From Enterococcus sp. DIV1094 (GTDB lineage: Bacteria > Bacillota > Bacilli > Lactobacillales > Enterococcaceae), in the NCBI RefSeq assembly GCF_017316305.2, contig NZ_CP147250.1:310001-374000 (forward strand): a DNA stretch of 64,000 nt, written 5' to 3'. Positions within the stretch are counted from its first letter, which is position 1, and every line of letters starts with the position of its first letter. The notes below the pieces were generated by a model, which was given only the letters and a program-made list of their open reading frames with translations, was not told the origin of the DNA and searched no databases. The position numbers and the translations under genes were made by a program. This document shows positions 17,475 through 25,757 of the stretch, in pieces.

Positions 17475-19562
17475 CTAAGGATTATCCACTGCCCCATTAT
17501 CTGCTGGGTATAGGTTCGTTGTCGTCTGATCATGATTTTTAGAATAGACACTCGTTGAAGCGGAACCCTTTTCTTTTTCGATTTGTTTATTTCGTTCTAC
17601 TTGGTTCTTATAGTCATACTGTGTAGGATCGATTGTTTTAAACCCATTTGGCACATAGAAGCGCAAGAGATTTTCTTGGTTGAGTTTATCCGAAAGACTC
17701 AAAGCTGTTTTTACTTGGTTTTGTTCTTTTTCTACCTTTTGTTCGGCTGTTTGATTCGCTTCAAGCAGCTGTCCTGTTTTCGTATCGTAGATTTTCCCAC
17801 CTAGTACTGTGTAATCTGGAGCAACAAAATTCCCATTTCTAAATGCTACGACTTGATCATGTTGCGGTGAAAGTAGATCTGTACCAAAATGGATGTAATT
17901 ATTGTCTTCGACTCCTAGTAAGTGGAGTAAAGTTGGTAGAACGTCGATCTCGCCACCATACTCATGGTTAACTGTTCCTTTTGTGTAACCTGGGATATGG
18001 AACATCAACGGTACTCTTTGCATTTGGGCATTGTCGAAATCACCCCATGTTTCTGGATCTTTCCCCAGTGCTGAAGCAAGGTCTTTATTATCTGTGTTTG
18101 AGATACCAAAGTGATCTCCGTAAATCACAAACATCGAGTGATCATAAATCCCCGAAGCTTTCAAATACGTAAAGAATTGTTCGAGTGATTGATCCAAATA
18201 ATGGGCTGTCCGCACATAGTTATCCACCGTGCTATTTCCCGTATCCAATGAAGGAAAGTCAAAATTTTTGTCATCTGTATAATATGGTGTGTGGTTCGTC
18301 ACTGAAAGAAACTTCGCATAAAATGGTTGTTGCAAATGTTCTAAATAGTTTGCTGATTCCCGAAATAGATCTTTGTCTAAAATCCCATACCCAAGCATTT
18401 CATCTGAATCATCAAAATATGACCGGTCAAAGAAATTTTCATAGCCTAAATTTTTATACACATGGTCACGATTCCAGAAACTACCAACATTCCCGTGAAA
18501 AACTGCGCTAGTATACCCTTGGGTTTGGTCCAAGATCGCTGGAGCAGCTTGAAACACATTATCAGATCCTAATTCTGTAAACAGCGAACCTTGAGGTAAA
18601 CCAAACGTTCCGGTTTCCAACATATTCTCAGCATCACTGGTTTTTCCTTGCCCAACTTCATGGAAGAAATTATCAAAACTGATCGTTCCTTGGTCGGTGA
18701 AAAGACTATTCAAAAAAGGAGTGACTTCTTGTCCATCGACTTTCATATTGATCAAAAATTGTTGAAAACTTTCTAGATGCAACACGATCACATTTCTTCC
18801 TTTTGCCAGTCCAAACATCTCTGGATCAGGGGCAGCATAATGCGATTTCGTGTAATCAAGGACTTCATCTAGTCCATTACTACTTGCATGTGCTCTGACA
18901 CTACTAGTGATTCCCGTTTTTATCCCGTCATAGATCGTATACGCATCAAGTCCAAGATATTTCACGATATAAGAACGGTCAAAGGTTCGTTGCAATAATT
19001 GCGGACGATTTGCTTCACTCATTGCAAGATTGCCAGAAAAAATCAAGGCGGACAAACAAGTGACCGCGATTGCAACTGGCTTGCGTATCGGCTGTGCTTT
19101 AAGAGGTACTTTTTTTACCAATACACGAATCAACAGAAAAGCAAAGACTGCGATATCCACCCAATAAAGGATGTCATGTGGTTTCATCAAAGAAAAAGAG
19201 CTACCAGATAACCCTTGAGACACCTTAGAGAAACCTAGAGCTGATTTAACGGTGATAAAATCTGTAAATTCACGATAAAAAATAATATTCAAATACAGCA
19301 ATAACGTATTTAAAAAATCGATGATAAATAATACGATCAAACTTGTTCTGATCTTTTTAAAATACAAAGAAATCCCAAAGAATAATAGCGTTGTTGCAAT
19401 CGGATTGATCCATAAAATAAAAGATTGGATACTACCTTCTACCCCTAAAGAAAAATCGGTGTAGTAAGCAAAAATCGTTTTCATCCAAAAGAAAAAGCCA
19501 GCAATCAAAACCACGAGTACTTGATGTTGGCCAATTTTTTTTAGCTGTGTCAAAGTCACCAC
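17475..19562 (-). CDS. ltaS: Lipoteichoic acid synthase (LtaS-type glycerol-phosphate transferase)
   Basis: This 695-aa polytopic membrane enzyme polymerises glycerol phosphate from phosphatidylglycerol to build lipoteichoic acid. Five N-terminal membrane helices (about 12-195) are followed by an extracellular sulfatase-fold domain (about 255-620). The catalytic threonine lies in GQGKTSDAE (about 306). Metal and substrate motifs are visible in VIVLHLESFQ, FHGNVGSFWNRD and YGDHFG. The C-terminal tail is Asn/Gln/Thr-rich and probably disordered. Translation starts at a GTG, with a second GTG directly after it; GAGAGAAG is the likely ribosome site. It is monocistronic. Confidence 0.95.
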   Translation of the reverse strand: MVTLTQLKKIGQHQVLVVLIAGFFFWMKTIFAYYTDFSLGVEGSIQSFILWINPIATTLLFFGISLYFKKIRTSLIVLFIIDFLNTLLLYLNIIFYREFTDFITVKSALGFSKVSQGLSGSSFSLMKPHDILYWVDIAVFAFLLIRVLVKKVPLKAQPIRKPVAIAVTCLSALIFSGNLAMSEANRPQLLQRTFDRSYIVKYLGLDAYTIYDGIKTGITSSVRAHASSNGLDEVLDYTKSHYAAPDPEMFGLAKGRNVIVLHLESFQQFLINMKVDGQEVTPFLNSLFTDQGTISFDNFFHEVGQGKTSDAENMLETGTFGLPQGSLFTELGSDNVFQAAPAILDQTQGYTSAVFHGNVGSFWNRDHVYKNLGYENFFDRSYFDDSDEMLGYGILDKDLFRESANYLEHLQQPFYAKFLSVTNHTPYYTDDKNFDFPSLDTGNSTVDNYVRTAHYLDQSLEQFFTYLKASGIYDHSMFVIYGDHFGISNTDNKDLASALGKDPETWGDFDNAQMQRVPLMFHIPGYTKGTVNHEYGGEIDVLPTLLHLLGVEDNNYIHFGTDLLSPQHDQVVAFRNGNFVAPDYTVLGGKIYDTKTGQLLEANQTAEQKVEKEQNQVKTALSLSDKLNQENLLRFYVPNGFKTIDPTQYDYKNQVERNKQIEKEKGSASTSVYSKNHDQTTTNLYPADNGAVDNP

Positions 19563-19706
19563 TTCTCTCTAAATTATTATTCCTGTCTATTTTGCTCCTA
19601 AAAATTCGATTTTTGCTAAAAAAGTTTGATTTTTTACTCTTTTTTATAAATTAATAACTTGCGTTTTCTAGCTAGATTTTTCTCGTTTAAAAAGCCACTT
19701 CTTCTA

Positions 19707-19751
19707 AAACAAGGTGGTATCTACAAAATTTTTGTAGATACCACCTTGTTT
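19707..19751. terminator. Strong hairpin, probable terminator before ltaS
   Basis: AAACAAGGTGGTATCTACAAAA pairs perfectly with its complement over about 20 bp. T-rich sequence is limited (TTTCTTAG on plus, TTTTAGAAG on minus). It sits between the anchored protein gene and ltaS and probably ends the upstream transcript. Confidence 0.6.
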
Positions 19752-19843
19752 CTTAGTAATGAATCCCTCTATTACAAGCTCTTCAAATGGCTGATCTCAA
19801 TAGCCCTTTGAACTTTTTTCACGTAGCTACACCGTTCTCACTG

Positions 19844-20395
19844 CTAAGGTTCAGTCACTGTGACAGAACTGGTCGTACTGGTCGTCTCGTCAGAAACAGA
19901 ATCTGATGTCGTTTCCGATATTTCTTGGATTTCTTCTGTCGTTTTCTGCCATTCAGCTAAACGTTGATCGACCATCTCTGGGTCTACTTTTTCAGAATAA
20001 CTCGATGATACCTTCCCGTTTTTTAGCCGAGCGACTTTTTGCTTATCATCAGTCAACAGCAAAACGGTCAAGTGCTTATCCCCGTGTTGGACTTGTCTGA
20101 TTGAAATGGCACTTAAGACATCATTCACATTGATGAATTGATTTTTTTCCTTGTCTTTTGGCAGATAAATCTCTAATTCACCCTTTTCGTAGTTTGCTAC
20201 GACTTCGTAGTCTGCCCACCAATAGGTTGAAAATTCTTTTTTGAATTCATCTACTGAAGCTTTATTTGCAATGGTTTTTTCTGGTTCTTCATGAGCGAGA
20301 TCAGCGGTCAATTTACCAGAAATTACTGCGGATAATATAAGTATTATAAAAAAGCCAACTAACCAAAAGAGAAGAAAAGGCCTTTTTTTTCGCAT
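19844..20395 (-). CDS. Membrane-anchored protein of unknown function
   Basis: A protein of about 183 aa with one N-terminal transmembrane helix (about 8-28, FLLFWLVGFFIILILSAVIS) and an extracytoplasmic domain (35-150; STYWWADYEVVANYEKGELEIYL) of mixed alpha/beta look. A Thr/Ser/Glu-rich tail (150-183) ends in SSVTVTEP. I recognise no family. The chosen ATG (20395) begins MRKKRP; another in-frame ATG six codons earlier (20413) is possible, and neither has an ideal ribosome site. It is probably monocistronic. Confidence 0.7.
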   Translation of the reverse strand: MRKKRPFLLFWLVGFFIILILSAVISGKLTADLAHEEPEKTIANKASVDEFKKEFSTYWWADYEVVANYEKGELEIYLPKDKEKNQFINVNDVLSAISIRQVQHGDKHLTVLLLTDDKQKVARLKNGKVSSSYSEKVDPEMVDQRLAEWQKTTEEIQEISETTSDSVSDETTSTTSSVTVTEP

Positions 20396-20510
20396 ACCTT
20401 CTTCCACTCCCATTCAAATTTACCTAATCTATTATATACAAAAAATGAAACATTAAGCGTAGAAATTAAAGAAAAAGATAAAAAATAACGAAAAATTATT
20501 TTTTGAAAAG

Positions 20511-20545
20511 AAAAAAATCCCGAGATCATCGTCAATCTCGGGATG
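20511..20545 (-). terminator. Terminator of the 20.6 kb beta-glucosidase gene
   Basis: The stem CCCGAGAT/ATCTCGGG with a TTTTTTTC run on the minus strand lies about 45 bp after the stop codon. Confidence 0.85.
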
Positions 20546-20588
20546 ATATTTTTAAATTAAAAAATATCAAAAAAGAACAAATTTCTAA

Positions 20589-21983
20589 TCAAACAGAGAA
20601 TCCATTTTGTTCAGATACTTCTTTGAACCAGTATCCAGATTTTTTGATCGTTCGTTTGCCATCTGCTAGGTCAACTGAAATAAAACCATAGCGATTCTTA
20701 TAAGCATTCGTCCATGACCAATTGTCCATACACGTCCACATATGATAACCTAAGCAGTTCGCTCCTTCTTCGATTGCTTGATGGACATATTTTAAATGTT
20801 CTTGAACAAATTCGATGCGGTAATCATCATGGATCATCCCATCTTCTTCAATAAAACGTGCTTCATTTTCAACACCCATGCCATTTTCTGAGATAAAGCA
20901 GTCGATATTACCATAGTTATCACGAACATTGATCAAAATGTCGTAAATGCCTTGTTCATAGATTTCCCAACCGCGATAAGGATTCATTTTACGTCCCGGC
21001 ATTTCATAGTTATCAAAGTAATCTTCTGGCATTGGACCGTTCTTGTGATCAACTGCTGATTCTTTTGCTTTTACTCGCCGTGGTTGATAATAATTGATAC
21101 CTAATAGATCGACAGTATTATTTTTGATGATCGCTAAATCTCCTTCTTCCATCTCAGGAAGAATCGCGAGGTCTGTCACGATTTCAATCAATTCTTGTGG
21201 AAAATCCCCTTTGACCGCAGGATCTAAAAAGGAACGATTGAAAAAGGCATCAGCAATTTTCGCTGCTTTCACATCTTCAGGATTGTTTTCATCTCTTGGA
21301 TAACTAGGCGTCAAATTCAAAATGATCCCGATTTTTCCATCTTGCTCAGACTCATGATAGGCTTTGATAGCTAAAGCAGAAGATAACGCCTCATGATAGC
21401 CAACTTGGACTGCCTTTTTCATATCTGATTCTTCAGGATAATGCCAACGATATAAATAGCCAGCCTCAACAGGAACGATCGGCTCATTGTGCGTGAACCA
21501 TTTTTTTATCTTTGTCCCGAATAATTCAAAACAAGTTTTAGCATATGTCTCATAGGCTTCGACAGTTTCACGAGCCAACCAACCACCTTTTTCCTGAAGG
21601 TACATCGGCATATCAAAATGATACAAATTGACAAATGGCTCGATGCCATGAGCAATCAGTTCATCAAAATAGCTGTTATAAAATGCGACTGCTTGTGGAT
21701 TTACGTTACCTGTTTCATCTGGAATCAAGCGACTCCATTGAATAGATGTTCGAAAAGAATTATGACCAGTCTGTTTCATCAACTGCACATCTTCTTTATA
21801 TTTCGTATAAACTTGAGACGCTTTTCCTGGACCTACTTGATCAAAGAATTTTTCTGGCTCTTTTGAAAACCAATAATCAAAAATATTGTCGCCTTTATCA
21901 TCGCCAAGTATGCGTCCTTCTGTTTGTGGTCCACTAGCTGCGGAACCCCACCAAAATTTTTCTGGAAATTGATAAGTTGTCAT
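20589..21983 (-). CDS. GH1 6-phospho-beta-glucosidase
   Basis: This 464-aa glycoside hydrolase family 1 enzyme is expected to cleave phosphorylated beta-glucosides such as cellobiose-6-phosphate. The acid/base glutamate is in WFTHNEPIV (about 177) and the nucleophile in FISENGMGVEN (about 368). The N-terminal PEKFWWGSAASGPQTEG is the family signature. No transporter is adjacent, so the substrate must come from a PTS elsewhere, perhaps the one at 35 kb. Two copies of an AGAAAACG(T/G)TT element upstream resemble cre boxes, suggesting catabolite control. The encoded sequence differs clearly from the second GH1 enzyme at 33.5 kb. Confidence 0.92.
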   Translation of the reverse strand: MTTYQFPEKFWWGSAASGPQTEGRILGDDKGDNIFDYWFSKEPEKFFDQVGPGKASQVYTKYKEDVQLMKQTGHNSFRTSIQWSRLIPDETGNVNPQAVAFYNSYFDELIAHGIEPFVNLYHFDMPMYLQEKGGWLARETVEAYETYAKTCFELFGTKIKKWFTHNEPIVPVEAGYLYRWHYPEESDMKKAVQVGYHEALSSALAIKAYHESEQDGKIGIILNLTPSYPRDENNPEDVKAAKIADAFFNRSFLDPAVKGDFPQELIEIVTDLAILPEMEEGDLAIIKNNTVDLLGINYYQPRRVKAKESAVDHKNGPMPEDYFDNYEMPGRKMNPYRGWEIYEQGIYDILINVRDNYGNIDCFISENGMGVENEARFIEEDGMIHDDYRIEFVQEHLKYVHQAIEEGANCLGYHMWTCMDNWSWTNAYKNRYGFISVDLADGKRTIKKSGYWFKEVSEQNGFSV

Positions 21984-22040
21984 CTTTGCACCTCATTGTT
22001 TTTTTCATTTATGTTTTTTTATGTTGCGCACTTTCAATAT

Positions 22041-22087
22041 AGCAAACGTTTTCTCAGTTTACAACCATTATTATAAACCGTTTTCTA
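22041..22087 (-). promoter_or_regulatory. Two cre-like boxes upstream of the glucosidase gene
   Basis: On the minus strand AGAAAACGTTTGCT and AGAAAACGGTTTAT, about 34 bp apart, match 12/14 and 11/14 positions of the Gram-positive cre consensus by eye. A LacI-family operator pair is an alternative reading. Confidence 0.45.
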
Positions 22088-22289
22088 TAAAAAGACTAGA
22101 CCAATTCAAAGAAAAAATGTACGAAGTGACCTTCTCACTTTTTTCATTTGACAAGTCGAGCATAATGGCTTTTTTCTCCAACGTTGAAATACAAGAATCA
22201 TTTTCTAGAGCTACCGGTAAAGCCAATCGCCCTTGCCAAATAGCACGGCGTATCTTGTCCCCTTTATTTCATATTACTGGATTCAATGG

Positions 22290-22295
22290 TATAAT
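22290..22295 (+). promoter_or_regulatory. Extended -10 promoter of the lipoprotein gene
   Basis: TGGTATAAT gives a TGn-extended perfect -10, about 31 bp before the TTG start. The -35 is weak. Confidence 0.55.
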
Positions 22296-22325
22296 CACTT
22301 TATCCAATCTACTGGGGGCATTATT

Positions 22326-22742
22326 TTGAAAAAAACACTGATTTGCTTTACGTTGATTTTTGCTTTGTTCACTTTTTCTGGGTGTAGCCAAGCAAATCAA
22401 TCAACTGAAGAAACAACGAATACCACCACTTTTCAGGCGGATGAATCTGATATAAAAAATAGTACCTATACGCTGAAGGTCCGAAAAAATATGGACTTAG
22501 CCAATGCGGAAATCATCTTTAAGGACGATACGATGGAATGGACCCGTACGTATGCAGAATCTGCAACTGATACGGCAAATTCTTCTCAAGAGAAAATCGT
22601 TCTAACCGATGTCAAGATCACGACTGAAGATGAACAGTATACGATCGTTGGTAAAAAAGATGATAAGAACCAAACTTTTCATTTTAGAAAAATCGGAAAC
22701 TTCCGTATAGAAGACGAGGAAGGCAATATCTATACTTTATAG
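22326..22742 (+). CDS. Small lipoprotein of unknown function
   Basis: The gene encodes 138 aa from a TTG start (GGGGG ribosome-like sequence nine bases upstream), giving MKKTLICFTLIFALFTFSGC with a clear lipobox (FSGC, lipidated Cys at 20). The mature part is short, polar, Thr/Asp/Lys-rich and probably beta-structured (TLKVRKNMDLANAEIIFKDDTM). I recognise no family. In-frame codons further upstream overlap the promoter. It is monocistronic with its own terminator. Confidence 0.75.
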   Translation: MKKTLICFTLIFALFTFSGCSQANQSTEETTNTTTFQADESDIKNSTYTLKVRKNMDLANAEIIFKDDTMEWTRTYAESATDTANSSQEKIVLTDVKITTEDEQYTIVGKKDDKNQTFHFRKIGNFRIEDEEGNIYTL

Positions 22743-22756
22743 AACCATTGCACAAT

Positions 22757-22806
22757 AAAGAAGCAGCAGACTGACAGTTTATTAGTCGGTCTATCTGCTT
22801 CTTTTA
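22757..22806 (+). terminator. Terminator of the lipoprotein gene
   Basis: AAAGAAGCAG...GACTGAC pairs with GTCGGTC..CTGCTTCTTT and is followed by TATCG. The stem itself ends in TTCTTTT. Confidence 0.7.
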
Positions 22807-22873
22807 TCGTTTTACATTCTTCTATAATAGACGAATATCATTTATAAAAAATTCTAAGTTTTCTTAATTTATT

Positions 22874-22902
22874 TTGTTTCTATTCTGTGTTTCTGCTATA
22901 GT
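22874..22902 (+). promoter_or_regulatory. Sigma-A promoter of the 60-aa Cys-rich protein
   Basis: TTGTTT and TATAGT are separated by 17 bp, with the start codon 33 bp after the -10. Confidence 0.65.
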
Positions 22903-22935
22903 AAAGAAGCACTTGATATATTAAGGAGAAAAAAT

Positions 22936-23118
22936 ATGCATACAGCAAATACTCAAGATTACTGTGCTTGTACGACACCCCAAAACGTACATACAGAAAT
23001 CAACGACCAAGGAAGAGCCAATTTTTGTGACCATTGTCACAAAATGATCGAAGGCTCAAATCAACCTTTTGACTTTTCTATAAAGGAAGAAGAAGCGCAT
23101 AAAGAAACGAGAAAATAG
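22936..23118 (+). CDS. Small Cys/His-rich protein (possible zinc ribbon)
   Basis: A 60-aa protein with a good promoter, AAGGAG eight bases before the ATG, and its own terminator, so it is very likely expressed. It has two cysteine/histidine clusters, YCAC (residues 9-12) and FCDHCHKMI (about 35-43), spaced like a small metal-binding ribbon. The C-terminal third is charged and disordered-looking. I know no function. No neighbour shares its strand except the lipoprotein gene. Confidence 0.7.
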   Translation: MHTANTQDYCACTTPQNVHTEINDQGRANFCDHCHKMIEGSNQPFDFSIKEEEAHKETRK

Positions 23119-23123
23119 ACAAG

Positions 23124-23165
23124 CATCAAAAAAAGTCGTCACTGACCACAGTGGCGACTTTTCTC
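23124..23165. terminator. Bidirectional terminator
   Basis: The stem AAAGTCGTCACTG/CAGTGGCGACTTT has TTTTTTT on the minus side and TTTTCTC on the plus side. It ends both the small Cys-rich gene and the deoxynucleoside kinase operon, which converge here. Confidence 0.85.
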
Positions 23166-23179
23166 TTACATAGTATTCA

Positions 23180-23881
23180 CTAGTCTAACTTTTGACCTTT
23201 TGCGTGTTGATTGTCGGTGTAGTAACTTCCAGCTTGTTGCTCTTCTAATTCAGCTAACTTCGCTTCGATCTGTTCAATCACCACTTGTGCATCTTCAGGT
23301 CTTTCGACAAAATCGAAGGCATCTCCATCGATTTGGATCTTAGGACAAACATCGAAGTCTTCATACCATTGATCATATCGTTCATTTAATGATCGGTAAT
23401 ACTGATAAAGTGTTTCATCACTTTCCAATTGTTCATACTCACGTCCACGTTTTTTGATTCGTTCCAGCATCGTATCAAGAGAAACTTTGATATGCACGAG
23501 TAAATCTGGTCTTTTTTTAGGAGCAACATCATCTAATTCATGAAGCATCGTGTCCAATAAGTTATCGTATTGTTGAACTTCAATGTCTGATACACGTCCT
23601 AGATCAGCATTTAGATGAAACAATAAACTGTCTTCATAGATCGAACGATCCAATACGTTGTCGTCATGGTTCAAGGCATTTTTCATTGCTAAAAAACGTT
23701 TATTTAAAAAGAAAATTTGCAATAAAAACGCATATTGTTCTGGATTTGAGTAAAACAAAGGTAGTACCTCGTTGTCCTCTACATTTTCATAAAATGGTTT
23801 TGAATCAATCTTTTTGGCAAGCATGTCGGTCAAACTGCTCTTTCCTGCACCAATTGTTCCTGAAATCAATATCACTGACAT
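23180..23881 (-). CDS. Deoxynucleoside kinase (dAK/dGK/dCK family)
   Basis: A 233-aa P-loop kinase (SGTIGAGKSSL, residues 7-17) with the DRS motif (LDRSIYEDSLLF, about 77) and the arginine-rich lid RIKKRGREYEQ. It phosphorylates deoxynucleosides in the salvage pathway. The length and motifs fit the Firmicute dNK family; whether it prefers deoxyadenosine, deoxyguanosine or deoxycytidine cannot be read from the sequence. It is the last gene of a three-gene operon with a deoxyribosyltransferase and a LOG protein. The C-terminal tail is Glu/Gln-rich. Confidence 0.9.
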   Translation of the reverse strand: MSVILISGTIGAGKSSLTDMLAKKIDSKPFYENVEDNEVLPLFYSNPEQYAFLLQIFFLNKRFLAMKNALNHDDNVLDRSIYEDSLLFHLNADLGRVSDIEVQQYDNLLDTMLHELDDVAPKKRPDLLVHIKVSLDTMLERIKKRGREYEQLESDETLYQYYRSLNERYDQWYEDFDVCPKIQIDGDAFDFVERPEDAQVVIEQIEAKLAELEEQQAGSYYTDNQHAKGQKLD

Positions 23882-23897
23882 CTAATCCCTTCTCATT

Positions 23898-24338
23898 CTA
23901 TAAGTATTCGCCTTTATAGACGCTTTTTGGCAACATCTTGAAATCATATGTTTCGATTGCTTCGATCGATTTTACATATGAATGCAAACTTTGTGTGATC
24001 ATCAAATTAGTCGGTACACTTTCTTCTTGGAAAATGATGATCGGTTTATCCATCATCGTGGCAACGCCTAATTCATAAGCAGTACCTGGATCGATCGTCT
24101 GATGTTCAAAATCTAATATCCCCACAACCAAATCTGCTGCCTGTAACTCTTTCATATCTCTTTCGTAGACCTCTTGTGCCCATCCTTCACTGAACATCTC
24201 ATAATTACTATGTTGATGGTGCCTTGGTGAATAAAAACTATCCATTGTAGGATTGGCAGTCAATGCCTTTTCAACACGAGCAATGCGCTCGGTTTGTTCT
24301 TCTGAAAAAAAAGGTCCTGCTAAATAAATATAACTCAT
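23898..24338 (-). CDS. Nucleoside 2-deoxyribosyltransferase
   Basis: This 146-aa enzyme exchanges the base of 2'-deoxynucleosides. The N-terminal YIYLAGPFFSEEQ and the central VGILDFEHQTIDPGTAYELG (substrate-binding Asp and catalytic Glu) match the family, which is typically about 150-160 aa. Its start overlaps the stop of the LOG gene (TAATG), so the two are coupled. With the downstream deoxynucleoside kinase it forms a coherent deoxynucleoside-salvage unit. Confidence 0.9.
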   Translation of the reverse strand: MSYIYLAGPFFSEEQTERIARVEKALTANPTMDSFYSPRHHQHSNYEMFSEGWAQEVYERDMKELQAADLVVGILDFEHQTIDPGTAYELGVATMMDKPIIIFQEESVPTNLMITQSLHSYVKSIEAIETYDFKMLPKSVYKGEYL

Positions 24339-24913
24339 TATTTAATCTCCTGCATCATTGATTTTGTTTGTTCTTCTACTGCACATAATTGATCGATCAA
24401 CTTAAAAGGATCATTTGAAAAATAAAGTTGATCTAGCCATTTTTCTGACATGAATCCTTCACTCACAAAGTGCCCAAGCAAATCTTTCAAATTTGAATAA
24501 TACCCCTGAACATCCAAGATACCGATCGGCTTTTCTGGAATCAAACCGATGGCCATCCATGAAAGCAATTGTGAGAATTCTTCCAGTGTGCCCAGCCCAC
24601 CAGGATAAACCAACACTGCATCACCTTGTTCAAATAGTAATTCTTTACGCTTATCGATCGTTTCCGTTGGAATAAACGTCGTTACATCTGTTTTAGGTAA
24701 TTCGTCAGAAAACAGCCCCACAGGATAGATCCCCGTTACTTGTCCGCCATTTTCTAAAATCGTGCGACTAAATACACCCATAATACCGGAGTTTGAGCCA
24801 CCATATACTAATTCGATTTGTTTTTCTACCATATATTTTCCAATCGTTTCAGCCAAAAGAAGATACTTCTGATCGTGTCCGAAACGGGAACCACAAAAAA
24901 TTGTTAACTTCAA
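24338..24913 (-). CDS. LOG-family protein (nucleotide 5'-monophosphate phosphoribohydrolase)
   Basis: A 191-aa protein with the LOG signatures YGGSNSGIMG (about 42) and PGGLGTLEE (about 103). Proteins of this family, formerly mis-called lysine decarboxylases, cleave nucleoside monophosphates to the free base and ribose 5-phosphate. The start is TTG at 24913 behind GAGG. As first gene of the operon it could supply free bases to the deoxyribosyltransferase encoded next. That link is inferred from gene order. Confidence 0.88.
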   Translation of the reverse strand: MKLTIFCGSRFGHDQKYLLLAETIGKYMVEKQIELVYGGSNSGIMGVFSRTILENGGQVTGIYPVGLFSDELPKTDVTTFIPTETIDKRKELLFEQGDAVLVYPGGLGTLEEFSQLLSWMAIGLIPEKPIGILDVQGYYSNLKDLLGHFVSEGFMSEKWLDQLYFSNDPFKLIDQLCAVEEQTKSMMQEIK

Positions 24914-25415
24914 AAAAACACATCCTCACTTGTAGAACTACCTTTATTCTACTCTTGTTTTTTTAAAAGAAAAGACTAGATTTTGTTATCATTTAGTGTT
25001 ATATAAAACAAAAAACACTATATATAGTGTTTTAACTTCAAATGATTTTTATTCTGATTATGTTGAACGGCTTTTTTAAAATAACTAAAAATAATAAATA
25101 TGTAATGACTTACTTCGTACTATTTTCTTTCTTTCGACTTTCTTATGGATAACATTTCACTTCTTTACAAAAAGCGAATGCTCTTTTTTTCTTTTGTTAT
25201 CTTTCATTTTTATCGTTCACCAAGTTTTTCTAGGATGGTTCTACAAAGGATAGAAAACAGCTAAATGATTGATGAAGTCAGACGCACGACTTGCCTTGAT
25301 CCTTGAGAACTGTCTGGAAAAATCAATAAGAGATTACGCGAATGGCGTCATTCAAATTCTTACTTTTCACCACTGCGCTCAAAGATCAATCGTCCTTGGG
25401 TATACGTGTTGGACA

Positions 25416-25452
25416 AAAAAAGAAGAGCGAACGATTGTCCCTCTTCTTTTTG
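25416..25452. terminator. Terminator-like hairpin
   Basis: AAAAAGAAGAG and CTCTTCTTTTT pair around a 14-base loop, with T-runs in both directions. Confidence 0.6.
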
Positions 25453-25597
25453 GCACAGTAAATAAAAGCCCATACATTTTATTCATTTTGTCGACAAAAA
25501 AGCTAGCAATCTCTTTTAAGATTCGATACAATGAACTCGGTCGATGGTTTCCATTGACTATGGCAAACTTGATTGGTCAATGCGTTGACTACTCAAG

Positions 25598-25640
25598 CCC
25601 TCAATTTTTAGCTGCCACTAAAAATTGGGGGGCCTTTTTT
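25598..25640 (+). terminator. Strong plus-strand terminator
   Basis: The stem CCCTCAATTTTTAG/CTAAAAATTGGGGG with a 6-base loop is followed by CCTTTTTTTATTT. There is no plus-strand gene upstream of it, which implies an unannotated transcript. Confidence 0.7.
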
Positions 25641-25757
25641 TATTTAACTGTTTCTATCTGCCACTTATGATACTGATTCCCAGATAGAGAGTCAAGCGAA
25701 TCTGAAAAGCTACGAAAAACTGTACCGTTTTTCTCCCAGTTTTTTGTATAACTTTCA

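Larger units (their letters stand above)
24914..25757. other. Intergenic region with several structured elements
   Basis: About 840 bp without a convincing gene. It holds an AAAACACTATATATAGTGTTTT palindrome (25012-25033), a self-complementary stretch at about 25297-25392 (TTGATCCTTGAG with CTCAAAGATCAA), two terminator-like hairpins (25416-25452 and 25598-25640) and a minus-strand terminator for the kinase operon (about 25705-25742). A plus-strand 133-codon frame runs through both hairpins, has no ribosome site and looks spurious. An untranslated RNA on the plus strand is possible. Confidence 0.5.

Noticed and set aside
25269..25670. 133-codon plus-strand frame
   Set aside because: It reads through two terminator hairpins and lacks a ribosome site; the DNA is better explained as structured RNA.
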